Shown here one piece after another: positions 1-6,084 of a stretch of 10,840 nucleotides of DNA. The translations under genes were made by a program, and so were the position numbers. The notes below the pieces were generated by a model that ran no database searches, was not told the origin of the DNA, and saw nothing but the letters and a program-made list of their open reading frames with translations. Position 1 is the stretch's first letter; each line of letters begins with the position of its first letter. Source of the stretch: Kiritimatiellales bacterium (GTDB taxonomy: Bacteria > Verrucomicrobiota > Kiritimatiellia > Kiritimatiellales > Pontiellaceae); the NCBI GenBank assembly GCA_030625905.1, contig DAOUQA010000067.1, forward strand, positions 1-10,840, in the 5' to 3' direction.

Positions 1-576
1 GGGGAGTTCCAAGGCATGGAAGGCTTCCTCGAAGGCATCGAGATCGACGGTGCCGTCATACATTTGTTCGGCGGTGCGCGGATGAATAATGACTTCGCTG
101 AGTGGATATTTATTCAGTACCGGGATCAGGTTCATCAGTTCCGATTTATCGGAGACACCGAGGCGTACCTTGACGGAAATCCGACAGGGGCTACGGTCGC
201 ATATTTGGTCGAGGATGGCATCGACGGTATCGGGGTGGGGTAGCAGGCCGGAGCCGCGCCGTTTCTTGCGGACGGGCTTGTGCGGGCAGCCAAGGTTCCA
301 GTTAATCTCATCGTAGCCAAGGTCGTGCAGGGCACAGGCCATCTGCACAAAGTCATCGGCTTTGTTTCCGATCAGTTGCGGAATGAGCGGCAGGCCGGAG
401 TTATTCTCCGGGAGGACGTCCTTCAGCAGCTTGGGATTGATCCGCTCTGCGTTGACGGTTGAAATGAACGGAGCCATTTCCGCGGCCAGCCCCTGGAAAT
501 GGCGGGCGAAAGCCTTGCGGTAGTGCATCGTCGTGATGCCGCGCATCGGTGCCAGAATGAAAATAGGTGTGTTCAT
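1..576 (-). CDS. dus: tRNA-dihydrouridine synthase, partial (N-terminal 192 codons)
   Basis: Flavoenzyme of the Dus family, which reduces uridines in the tRNA D-loop with FMN and NADPH in the cytoplasm. The reverse strand reads open from an ATG at 576 to the window edge, giving 192 residues of a family usually about 310-350 long, so the C-terminus is outside the window. Visible landmarks are the N-terminal FMN-barrel strand ILAPMRGIT (residues 7-15), the active-site segment INWNLGCPHKPV (91-102) with the expected catalytic Cys at 97, a basic/glycine stretch KKRRGSGLL (104-112), the barrel strand ISVKVRLG (133-140), and HPRTAEQMYDG (165-175), which corresponds to the HxRT...QxYxG motif of the family. 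The Dus subfamily cannot be fixed from this fragment. The gene is divergent from the hydrogenase operon to its right, with 221 bp between them, and is probably unrelated to it functionally. The Dus assignment is secure. Confidence 0.93.
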   Translation of the reverse strand, partial: MNTPIFILAPMRGITTMHYRKAFARHFQGLAAEMAPFISTVNAERINPKLLKDVLPENNSGLPLIPQLIGNKADDFVQMACALHDLGYDEINWNLGCPHKPVRKKRRGSGLLPHPDTVDAILDQICDRSPCRISVKVRLGVSDKSELMNLIPVLNKYPLSEVIIHPRTAEQMYDGTVDLDAFEEAFHALELP

Positions 577-665
577 GGAGAGTAATAGGTAAAAACCAGC
601 AACCGACTGTACACCCTTTTCTTGTGCCACGCAAATGAGTTCTAAAATATGGGTGTTTTTATACA

Positions 666-679
666 ACATATAATTATGT
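666..679. promoter_or_regulatory. AT-rich dyad in the dus/hydrogenase divergent promoter region
   Basis: The 221-bp gap between the divergent dus and NuoE-NuoF genes (577-797) is AT-rich in its middle. It contains the inverted repeat ACATA-TAAT-TATGT. A TATAAT hexamer (669-674) lies inside it, and TGTGCA overlaps its right end (677-682). No convincing -35 hexamer is spaced correctly, so promoter assignment is uncertain. The dyad could be an operator. This is an inference from sequence symmetry only. Confidence 0.3.
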
Positions 680-740
680 GCAGGGCGATATATTATGCGA
701 TACAAAACCATTTCATTCTGTTAAACGAGGGGTTCGTGGT

Positions 741-760
741 CAAGCGGTGTGCACCGTTTG
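741..760. promoter_or_regulatory. 20-bp dyad, candidate operator of the left hydrogenase operon
   Basis: The sequence CAAGCGGTG-TG-CACCGTTTG is an inverted repeat with 9-bp arms. Eight positions are complementary and one is a G/T pair, around a 2-bp centre. It ends 37 bp before the proposed ATG at 798. A 2-nt centre cannot form an RNA loop without opening the stem, so a DNA site for a dimeric regulator is the more natural reading than an mRNA hairpin. It does not resemble the usual Rex operator (TTGTG...CACAA). The regulator is unknown. Confidence 0.4.
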
Positions 761-797
761 ATTGAACCAGCCACAGGATAGAACAGGGGAAAATACC

Positions 798-2504
798 ATG
801 CTCGTATCGGAACGTGAACAACTTCGCGACAACATAGAAGCCTGGGTGGCGCAATATGGCGCCAATCGAAGCTCGCTGATTCCGGTAATGTCGGAAGTTC
901 AGCAAAAATATGGCCACATTTCGGAATATGTCATGCAGGTCGTGGCGGATATTCTGGACATTCATCCTGTGGAGGTGGACAGCGTAGTCTCCTTCTACAG
1001 CTTCCTCGGGCACAAGTCCAAGGGACGCTTTATTGTCCGCCTTTGCCGGACGATCTCGTGCGAGATGCAGGAGAAGGATCGCGTTGCCCGGCAACTTGAA
1101 AACGATTTGGGTATCCGCTTCGGGGAAACCACCCCAGACGGCCACTTCACGCTGGAATGGGCCAGTTGCCTGGGCATGTGCGACCAAGGGCCGGCACTGC
1201 TGGTGAATGAGCGCATCTATACCCATGTGACACCGGAGAAGGTACACGATATTCTAGAGGAGTGCCGCGGCACCTTCGGGGTTTACAGACCCAACGCCCA
1301 AACGATGATGAATATCCAGGATACGGATACAAGCGAAATGACATTCACCGGGGTGGATGGCCGCGACGGACTGGACAAGGCGATGAAGATGAAGCCGGAG
1401 GGGATAGTCGATGCCATTGGCGAATCCGGTTTGAAAGGGCGCGGTGGCGCAGGCTTTCCCACAAGCCTTAAATGGAAGTTGGCCGCGGAGATGGACGATG
1501 AGCAGAAGTATGTCGTCTGCAATGCCGACGAAGGGGAGCCGGGCACATTCAAGGATCGTGTGATTCTTACTGATTTCCCGGATCTGATGTTCGACGGCAT
1601 GACGATTGCCAGCCGCGCAATCGGCGCGAACAAGGGGATTGTCTACCTGCGCGGTGAATACATGTATCTACGCGCCAGCCTAGAGGAGAAGCTGGTGAAG
1701 CGCCGCCAAGACGGTTTGCTGGGAAGCAATGTGTCGGGGATCAACGGGTTCGACTTCGATATCGAAATCCGCATGGGTGCCGGCGCCTATGTCTGCGGCG
1801 AGGAGACGGCCCTGATCGAATCGCTCGAAGGCCAGCGCGGCGAACCGCGCAACCGCCCGCCATTCCCCGTGAACACGGGTTTCATGGGTCATCCCACCAT
1901 CGTCAACAATGTCGAAACCTTTGCATGGGTTCCCTGCATCCTCGTCAAGGGTTCCAGCTGGTTCAAGAAAATCGGAACCGAAAAATCGACCGGGCTCAAG
2001 CTCTTCAGTGTATCCGGTGATTGTGAGAAGCAGGGGGTCTTCGAATTCCCGCTTGGCATAAGTATCCACGACCTTCTGAAAGAGGTTGGGGGGGAAGATG
2101 CCAAGGCCGTGCAGGTGGGCGGTGCCGCCGGGTATTGCATTCCGGCCGGCCAGTTTGATCGCGCGATTTCCTTCGAGGATGTGGCCACCGGTGGGTCGAT
2201 CATCGTTTTCGGCCCGGAAAGGGATATGCTGGCGGTTGCAAAGAACTTCATGGAGTTCTTCTTGGACGAATCCTGCGGCCAATGCACGCCTTGTCGGGAG
2301 GGCAACCTCCGGTTGTTTGAAGGCATTGAAATGCTGGAGGAAGGGCGGTGCTCCATGAAGTACCTGAAGGACTTGCGCCAACTCGGCGAAAGCATGCAGG
2401 TGGCCTGCAAGTGCGGTCTGGGGCAAGCCAGTCCCTGCGCATTCCTCTCCATTATCGATAACTTCAACGATGAAATCATGGGTCGCGTTTCAGCCGCCTG
2501 CTAA
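798..2504 (+). CDS. NuoE-NuoF fusion subunit of an NAD(P)-linked [FeFe] hydrogenase
   Basis: This 568-residue protein is predicted to carry electrons between NAD(P)(H) and the hydrogenase encoded next to it. Residues about 1-160 are a complete NuoE-like domain: a helical part, then a thioredoxin-like [2Fe-2S] fold with ligands C83, C88, C124 and C128. Residues about 180-568 are NuoF-like: FMN/NADH-binding GRGGAGFPTSLKW (214-226), NADEGEPG (243-250), GAGAYVCGEETALIE (327-341), and the [4Fe-4S] site ESCGQCTPC (C493, C496, C499) with C539. The fusion recalls HoxF of soluble NAD-linked hydrogenases. Unlike HydB in the right operon, it has no C-terminal 2x[4Fe-4S] domain. The ATG at 798 is preferred over an in-frame TTG at 762 because AGGGGA (785-790) lies 7 nt before it. 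The stop is followed 15 nt later by the catalytic subunit, so the two are cotranscribed. The family is certain; cofactor preference (NAD or NADP) and bifurcation cannot be read. Confidence 0.93.
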   Translation: MLVSEREQLRDNIEAWVAQYGANRSSLIPVMSEVQQKYGHISEYVMQVVADILDIHPVEVDSVVSFYSFLGHKSKGRFIVRLCRTISCEMQEKDRVARQLENDLGIRFGETTPDGHFTLEWASCLGMCDQGPALLVNERIYTHVTPEKVHDILEECRGTFGVYRPNAQTMMNIQDTDTSEMTFTGVDGRDGLDKAMKMKPEGIVDAIGESGLKGRGGAGFPTSLKWKLAAEMDDEQKYVVCNADEGEPGTFKDRVILTDFPDLMFDGMTIASRAIGANKGIVYLRGEYMYLRASLEEKLVKRRQDGLLGSNVSGINGFDFDIEIRMGAGAYVCGEETALIESLEGQRGEPRNRPPFPVNTGFMGHPTIVNNVETFAWVPCILVKGSSWFKKIGTEKSTGLKLFSVSGDCEKQGVFEFPLGISIHDLLKEVGGEDAKAVQVGGAAGYCIPAGQFDRAISFEDVATGGSIIVFGPERDMLAVAKNFMEFFLDESCGQCTPCREGNLRLFEGIEMLEEGRCSMKYLKDLRQLGESMQVACKCGLGQASPCAFLSIIDNFNDEIMGRVSAAC

Positions 2505-2519
2505 AGAAAAGGAGCCATT

Positions 2520-4436
2520 ATGTCCAACCTGCTTGAAAATACTACCTCGCGTCGCGCCCCGGCCAGCGCATGTCTTCGGAATACAGGCGTCGTGGATACG
2601 AGTGTGGAGGTCACACTGCATATCGACGGAAAGGAAGTCACGGTGCCTGCCGGTACAACGATTCTGGTGGCGGCCAAAAAAATCGGTATACGCATTCCCA
2701 CCCTCTGCTACCACGAGGACCTTTGCGTGGCCGGGGTTTGCCGCATCTGTGTCGTTGAGCTCGAAGGGCAGGAGCGCCTTGAAGCATCCTGCGCCTATCC
2801 CGTCACGTCCCCGATCAAGGTGAGGACGCATACCCGCAAGGTGCGGATGGCTCGGCGGCACATTCTCGACCTTATGCTCTCGAAGCACTACGGCGAATGC
2901 TATGCCTGCTTCCGCAACAACAACTGCGAACTCCAGGCGCTGGCGCGCGAATATGGTGTGGATTTCTTCCGTTTCGGCCATCCCGACAAACCGCGCTACA
3001 AAGTGGATCGTTCGAGCCAGAGTCTGGTTCGGGACATGGACAAGTGCATCCTGTGCCGCCGTTGTATACGCACGTGCATCGACCTGCAGGAGGTCGGTGT
3101 GCTCGATATCGACAACCGCAGTTGCGAATCCAAGGTGGTTACTTTTGGCGACAAGCCGTTGGGCGATGTCATCTGCATCAACTGCGGGCAGTGCATCAAC
3201 CGCTGCCCGACGGGCGCGCTGCGGGCCAACGACCCCACCGACGATGTGTGGGCGGTCATCGACGATCCAACGAAGCATGTGGTTATCCAGACCGCTCCGA
3301 GTCCCCGTGCGGGAATCGGCGAATGCTTCGGACTGGAGCCCGGGCAGCCCCTTACCTTCGAGATGAACACATCCCTGAAGGAATGCGGTTTCGACAAGGT
3401 GTTCGATACAAACTTCGCGGCCGACCTCACCATTATCGAGGAGGGGACGGAGCTGTTGCTGCGGCTCCACAAGGCCTTGGTGGAAAAGGATGAATCCGTT
3501 TCGATTCCGCAGTTCACCAGTTGTTCGCCGGGCTGGGTAAAGTATCTGGAGCACTTCTATCCGGAATACATTCCCAACCTCTCCACGGCGAAAAGCCCGC
3601 AGCAAATGTTCGGTACCGTCATCAAGACCTACTATGCGCAACTCAACAATATCGATCCCAAGGATATCGTTACCGTGGCGCTCATGCCGTGCTCGGCCAA
3701 GAAGTTCGAATGCAACCGTCCGGAAATGTGCGACAGCGGCTTCAAGGATGTCGATTATGGCCTGACGACGCGCGAGCTGGCTCAGATGATCAGCGAGGCG
3801 GGTATCGACCTGCCCAACATGCCCAAGTCCGACTTTGACGATCCCTTCGGCTCGGCCACCGGATCGGGAGTGATCTTCGGTGCCACCGGGGGTGTGATGG
3901 AAGCCGCCTTGCGCACGGTCATTGAATTGGTTTGCGGCATCAAGGTGGAGGATCTGTTCGAGCATGCCGACATCATTCCCGTACGCGGTTTCGAAGGGAT
4001 CCGTTTCATGGAGCTTCCCATTACGGAGGTAGGTCCTGTTCCGGATCTGCTGAAGAATCTGGTCGGCGATTGGGACTGGCTGAAGGGCGCCACCCTCAAG
4101 GTGGCGGTGGCGCATGGCACGGCCAATGCCAAGCGGGTCATGGAAGACATCAAGGCCGGCGGCAGGTGCAGCGAATGCCACTTTATCGAATTCATGGCTT
4201 GCCCGGGCGGGTGTCTGGGCGGCGGCGGTCAGCCAATCCCCACCAGCCCGGCGATTCGCGCGGCCCGCGCAAAGGCCATCTATGCGGAAGATGCCGCCTA
4301 CGAAATCCGCAAGTCCCATGAGAATCCGGCCATCACGAAAATCTATGGTGAATTCCTGAAGGATGGCCCGTGTAGCCACGAAAGCCACAAGTTGCTGCAC
4401 ACCCACTACCTGCCAAGGGGAAAATATATCGTCTAG
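2520..4436 (+). CDS. hydA: [FeFe] hydrogenase catalytic subunit (HydA/HndD type), left operon
   Basis: Catalytic subunit of 638 residues for reversible proton reduction to H2, predicted cytoplasmic. Domain order: plant-type [2Fe-2S] ferredoxin (C63, C74, C77, C91); His-ligated [4Fe-4S] site (H123, C127, C130, C136); two [4Fe-4S] clusters (C176, C179, C182, C186 and C219, C222, C225, C229); then the H-cluster domain and the small C-terminal domain ending near HENPAITKIYGEFL...HKLLHTHY. H-cluster motifs are TSCSPGW (333-339), MPCSAKK (389-395) and MACPGGCLGGGGQP (559-572). The first motif has Ser where the canonical TSCCPGW has its second Cys; the right-operon paralogue has TSCC. ATG 2520 is supported by AAAAGGAG ending 5 nt upstream. 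About 28 residues precede the ferredoxin domain and have no counterpart in the paralogue. The gene lies 15 nt after the NuoE-NuoF fusion, its likely partner. An NADP-reducing hydrogenase subunit HndD is an equivalent name. Whether the Ser variant is fully active is open. Confidence 0.93.
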   Translation: MSNLLENTTSRRAPASACLRNTGVVDTSVEVTLHIDGKEVTVPAGTTILVAAKKIGIRIPTLCYHEDLCVAGVCRICVVELEGQERLEASCAYPVTSPIKVRTHTRKVRMARRHILDLMLSKHYGECYACFRNNNCELQALAREYGVDFFRFGHPDKPRYKVDRSSQSLVRDMDKCILCRRCIRTCIDLQEVGVLDIDNRSCESKVVTFGDKPLGDVICINCGQCINRCPTGALRANDPTDDVWAVIDDPTKHVVIQTAPSPRAGIGECFGLEPGQPLTFEMNTSLKECGFDKVFDTNFAADLTIIEEGTELLLRLHKALVEKDESVSIPQFTSCSPGWVKYLEHFYPEYIPNLSTAKSPQQMFGTVIKTYYAQLNNIDPKDIVTVALMPCSAKKFECNRPEMCDSGFKDVDYGLTTRELAQMISEAGIDLPNMPKSDFDDPFGSATGSGVIFGATGGVMEAALRTVIELVCGIKVEDLFEHADIIPVRGFEGIRFMELPITEVGPVPDLLKNLVGDWDWLKGATLKVAVAHGTANAKRVMEDIKAGGRCSECHFIEFMACPGGCLGGGGQPIPTSPAIRAARAKAIYAEDAAYEIRKSHENPAITKIYGEFLKDGPCSHESHKLLHTHYLPRGKYIV

Positions 4437-4506
4437 AGAGGAACTTGCAAAACCCCTCGGCGGTGTGGTGCGTGGTTGCCGTTCTCTTTGATTACTGCTG
4501 TCCCGT

Positions 4507-4549
4507 GGAAAGCCTCGTTTCGCGTCCCGTCTGCGGGGGCGCGCTTTCC
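4507..4549. terminator. GC-rich hairpin after the left hydrogenase operon, possible terminator
   Basis: GGAAAGC (4507-4513) pairs with GCTTTCC (4543-4549). Inside it, GCGTCCCG (4522-4529) can pair with CGGGGGCGC (4534-4542), allowing one bulge. The hairpin lies 71 nt after the stop of the hydrogenase gene. It lacks a following T-run on the + strand, so it is either a weak or Rho-assisted terminator or an mRNA 3'-end stabiliser. The call is tentative. Confidence 0.35.
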
Positions 4550-4574
4550 TCGCAACGTGTTTCAACCGAACGAT

Positions 4575-4764
4575 GCATGCTTCATCGGAATGGAAGCATG
4601 CACTACACCATCGCGGGTTTGATTGGGGGTTTGCAAGCGGCTCTAGCTAGATATTTATGGAAAGGGTCTGCATAATTTTGCTCAAATCCCGCCACTACTG
4701 CGTCAGGCTTGAATTGAGGGGTAGTGGTTGGTGTAGCGCGCGCTTCCATTCCGATGGAGCACGC
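4575..4764. repeat. 190-bp element with 36-bp imperfect inverted ends and nested stems
   Basis: Left arm 4575-4610 and right arm 4729-4764 are reverse complements at 31 of 36 positions; all five differences are transitions. Read as + strand RNA, the arms give 31 Watson-Crick and 2 G-U pairs with 3 A-C mismatches. Two further pairings fit inside without crossing: GCGGGTTTGA (4613-4622) with TCAAATCCCGC (4682-4692), one base bulged; and CACTAC (4693-4698) with GTAGTG (4721-4726). Together they make a three-way junction. Each outer arm can also fold alone; the left forms a perfect 10-bp stem (4574-4583 with 4593-4602). It could be a miniature transposable element with terminal inverted repeats, a structured 3' UTR or a small RNA. 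No target-site duplication is clear. Confidence 0.6.
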
Positions 4765-4772
4765 CTTCCGCG

Positions 4773-4786
4773 AAAACGGCCGTTTT
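4773..4786. terminator. A-run/T-run palindrome near the 3' end of rex, weak bidirectional terminator candidate
   Basis: AAAACGGCCGTTTT is a perfect 14-bp palindrome followed by one more T. It lies 14 bp beyond the rex stop codon. On either strand it gives A-run, GC core, T-run, the general plan of a bidirectional terminator. However, the GC core leaves only a GGCC loop and a 5-bp, mostly A-T stem, so its strength is doubtful. Confidence 0.25.
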
Positions 4787-4799
4787 TGAGCAATGCGGG

Positions 4800-5423
4800 C
4801 TAACCCTGCTCGGTGAAGTGAATGTTATAAAAAAGATTCTCGATTTCCTGTTCAATGTTTATGTTGTGGATCAGGAAGTCCTCGGAGCTCTTGAGCGGCA
4901 AGGGAGCAAAATTGATGACGCCTTTGACGCAGGTCTTCTTGAGGGTGTCGACCATGCCTTGTGCGGCGGGTTCGGGAACCGTCAACGCCGCAACGCGGAT
5001 TTTCTTTTCGGCAATGAACTCCTTGATCTTCCTGACGTGCAGAATGGGAATGGGTGCTTCGGGGTTGAGCACTCCGGGGTCGGAGTCGAAACCGGCAACA
5101 ACGCGGATGCCCACCCGAGGGAAACCGTTGTGGTTCATCAGGGCCTGCCCAAGCTTGCCGCACCCGACGATGATTATCTTTTGCTTCTTGTCCTTGCCTA
5201 GCAAAACATTGAGCTTGGTGACGAGATCCTCGATCCGGTAGCCGCCACGTTTGTTCCCGGTGAGGTTGAACATCGAGAAGTCCTTGCGCACCAACGAGGA
5301 AGAGACCCCTACGGCATCGGCCAGGTTGTCCGAAAAAACCTTAACTAGCCCCAACCCCTTCATTTTCCGCATTACGTTGCGGTATCTTGAAAGCCTCCGA
5401 ATAACTTCTTGGTTCGTATTCAT
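4800..5423 (-). CDS. rex: Redox-sensing transcriptional repressor Rex
   Basis: Homodimeric repressor of 207 residues that senses the NADH/NAD+ ratio. As known for the family, it binds operators when NADH is low and releases them when NADH rises, derepressing fermentation and respiratory genes. The N-terminal winged helix (about residues 5-75) includes SDNLADAVGVSSSLVRKDFS (31-50) and the wing GNKRGGYRIEDL (56-67), typical of Rex. The Rossmann domain follows with IIIVGCGKLGQAL (83-95); the usual family form is GAGNLG, so Cys88 sits where Ala is common. The C-terminal NFAPLPLK (171-178) and the final helix (about 189-201) also fit. AGGA, complementary to TCCT at 5432-5435, lies 8 nt before the start. 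The gene converges on the left hydrogenase operon and diverges from hydCBA with 175 bp between, which makes hydCBA and rex itself the likeliest local targets; that is inference. The family call is secure. Confidence 0.95.
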   Translation of the reverse strand: MNTNQEVIRRLSRYRNVMRKMKGLGLVKVFSDNLADAVGVSSSLVRKDFSMFNLTGNKRGGYRIEDLVTKLNVLLGKDKKQKIIIVGCGKLGQALMNHNGFPRVGIRVVAGFDSDPGVLNPEAPIPILHVRKIKEFIAEKKIRVAALTVPEPAAQGMVDTLKKTCVKGVINFAPLPLKSSEDFLIHNINIEQEIENLFYNIHFTEQG

Positions 5424-5456
5424 GTTACGGTTCCTGTTTTGTTGTTACTACATAGC

Positions 5457-5471
5457 TTATATTGTGCATAA
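5457..5471. promoter_or_regulatory. rex box (candidate): Candidate Rex-type operator in the rex/hydC divergent promoter
   Basis: TTATATTGTGCATAA has TTAT/ATAA ends and a TTGTG core like the left half of the usual Rex operator, but the right half is poor. It lies 34 bp upstream of the rex start and 127 bp upstream of hydC. A related motif with TTTGTGCAT lies at 5520-5530. Location in the divergent promoter is suggestive; the sequence match alone is weak. Confidence 0.3.
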
Positions 5472-5519
5472 ATAACTATTTATTGTCATTAATATTACCT
5501 ATACCGCATATAAACAACC

Positions 5520-5530
5520 TATTTGTGCAT
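5520..5530. promoter_or_regulatory. Second TGTGCA motif upstream of hydC
   Basis: TATTTGTGCAT repeats, in the same orientation, the TATTGTGCAT found at 5460-5469; one T is inserted. It lies 68 bp upstream of the hydC start within the AT-rich 175-bp divergent promoter region (5424-5598). Two similarly oriented copies could be a tandem operator. A 6-bp core is short enough to recur by chance. Confidence 0.25.
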
Positions 5531-5598
5531 TTTTTTATTTACCAAGCTAGCCGATCCTATATCTTACCGCAGATTTTTTGAACCATTCGAGGAAACAT

Positions 5599-6084
5599 AT
5601 GACTACCATTGCTGGGAAAGAAAAGATGCTGACACCGGAAATCGAGGCCTTCATTGAGAAGTGGAAAGGCAAGCCGGGCAACCTGATCATGGTGCTGCAC
5701 CGAGTACAGGAAGAGTTTGGTTATGTCCCTCGCGATGCCGCGTTCGAGGTGGCCGAAGCGCTGGGCATCCCGGTAGCGAAAATCTATGGCGTTATTACCT
5801 TCTATCACTTCTTCAAGCTTTCCAAACCCGGGAGAAACCAGATTGCGGTCTGCATGGGCACGGCCTGCTACCTCAATGGCGGGCAGGATTTGATCGATGA
5901 GTGCGAGCGCATCCTCGGCGTCGGCCTCAACACCGTTACCGAAGACGGTGAATTCTCCATCGAAGCCGTTCGCTGCATTGGCTGCTGCGGTCTGGCTCCC
6001 GTTCTAACGCTCAACGGAGAGGTCTTCGGCAAGGTGAATACCAAGCAGATGAGACGGATCATCCAACAGTTTGAAGGGAAATGA
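5599..6084 (+). CDS. hydC: HydC/HndA: NuoE-like [2Fe-2S] subunit of the trimeric hydrogenase
   Basis: Small electron-transfer subunit of 161 residues, homologous to the 24-kDa NuoE subunit of complex I. It passes electrons between the flavin subunit and the rest of the complex. The N-terminal helical part includes IMVLHRVQEEFGYVP (30-44) and IYGVITFYHFF (62-72), both typical of NuoE. The thioredoxin-like fold follows with [2Fe-2S] ligands C85 and C90 (CMGTAC) and C126 and C130 (CIGCC). Length is usual for the family. ATG 5599 is preferred to an in-frame TTG at 5578 because GAGGA (5589-5593) lies 5 nt before it. It is the first gene of the right operon, divergent from rex, but it is separated from hydB by an unusually long 136-bp AT-rich gap. 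The NADP-reducing hydrogenase subunit HndA is an equivalent name. Confidence 0.93.
   Translation: MTTIAGKEKMLTPEIEAFIEKWKGKPGNLIMVLHRVQEEFGYVPRDAAFEVAEALGIPVAKIYGVITFYHFFKLSKPGRNQIAVCMGTACYLNGGQDLIDECERILGVGLNTVTEDGEFSIEAVRCIGCCGLAPVLTLNGEVFGKVNTKQMRRIIQQFEGK

Larger units (their letters stand above)
4437..4799. other. 363-bp convergent intergenic region with several inverted repeats, no convincing gene
   Basis: This gap separates the 3' ends of the left hydrogenase operon and rex. No convincing gene is present: a 76-codon frame from a TTG at 4445 has a Cys-rich composition, resembles nothing recognised and runs through the inverted repeat. The region holds a GC-rich hairpin (4507-4549), a 190-bp element with long inverted ends (4575-4764) and a short palindrome AAAACGGCCGTTTT (4773-4786). 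Transcription from both sides must end here, but no textbook stem followed by a T-run is obvious. Confidence 0.7.

Noticed and set aside
669..674. TATAAT as a definite -10 promoter element for the left operon
   Set aside because: No matching -35 hexamer lies about 17 bp upstream, and AT-rich DNA produces such hexamers often. It is kept only as part of the dyad note.
762..797. In-frame TTG at 762 as the start of the NuoE-NuoF fusion
   Set aside because: No good ribosome-binding site precedes it, and it would begin only 2 bp after the 20-bp dyad. ATG 798 has AGGGGA at proper spacing and is followed at once by the NuoE-like sequence.
1680..2426. 248-codon open frame on the - strand opposite the NuoE-NuoF fusion
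   Set aside because: Shadow of the coding strand; no recognisable protein features and no ribosome-binding site of note.
2490..4565. 691-codon open frame on the - strand opposite the left HydA
   Set aside because: It mirrors the hydrogenase gene almost exactly, shows no recognisable domain, and the + strand frame has complete Fe-S motifs. It is a by-product of GC-rich codon use.
4445..4675. 76-codon frame starting with TTG just after the left HydA, with GAGAGG upstream
   Set aside because: TTG start, Cys-rich and unpatterned sequence, and it runs through the left arm of the inverted-repeat element. The purine-rich upstream stretch alone is not enough.
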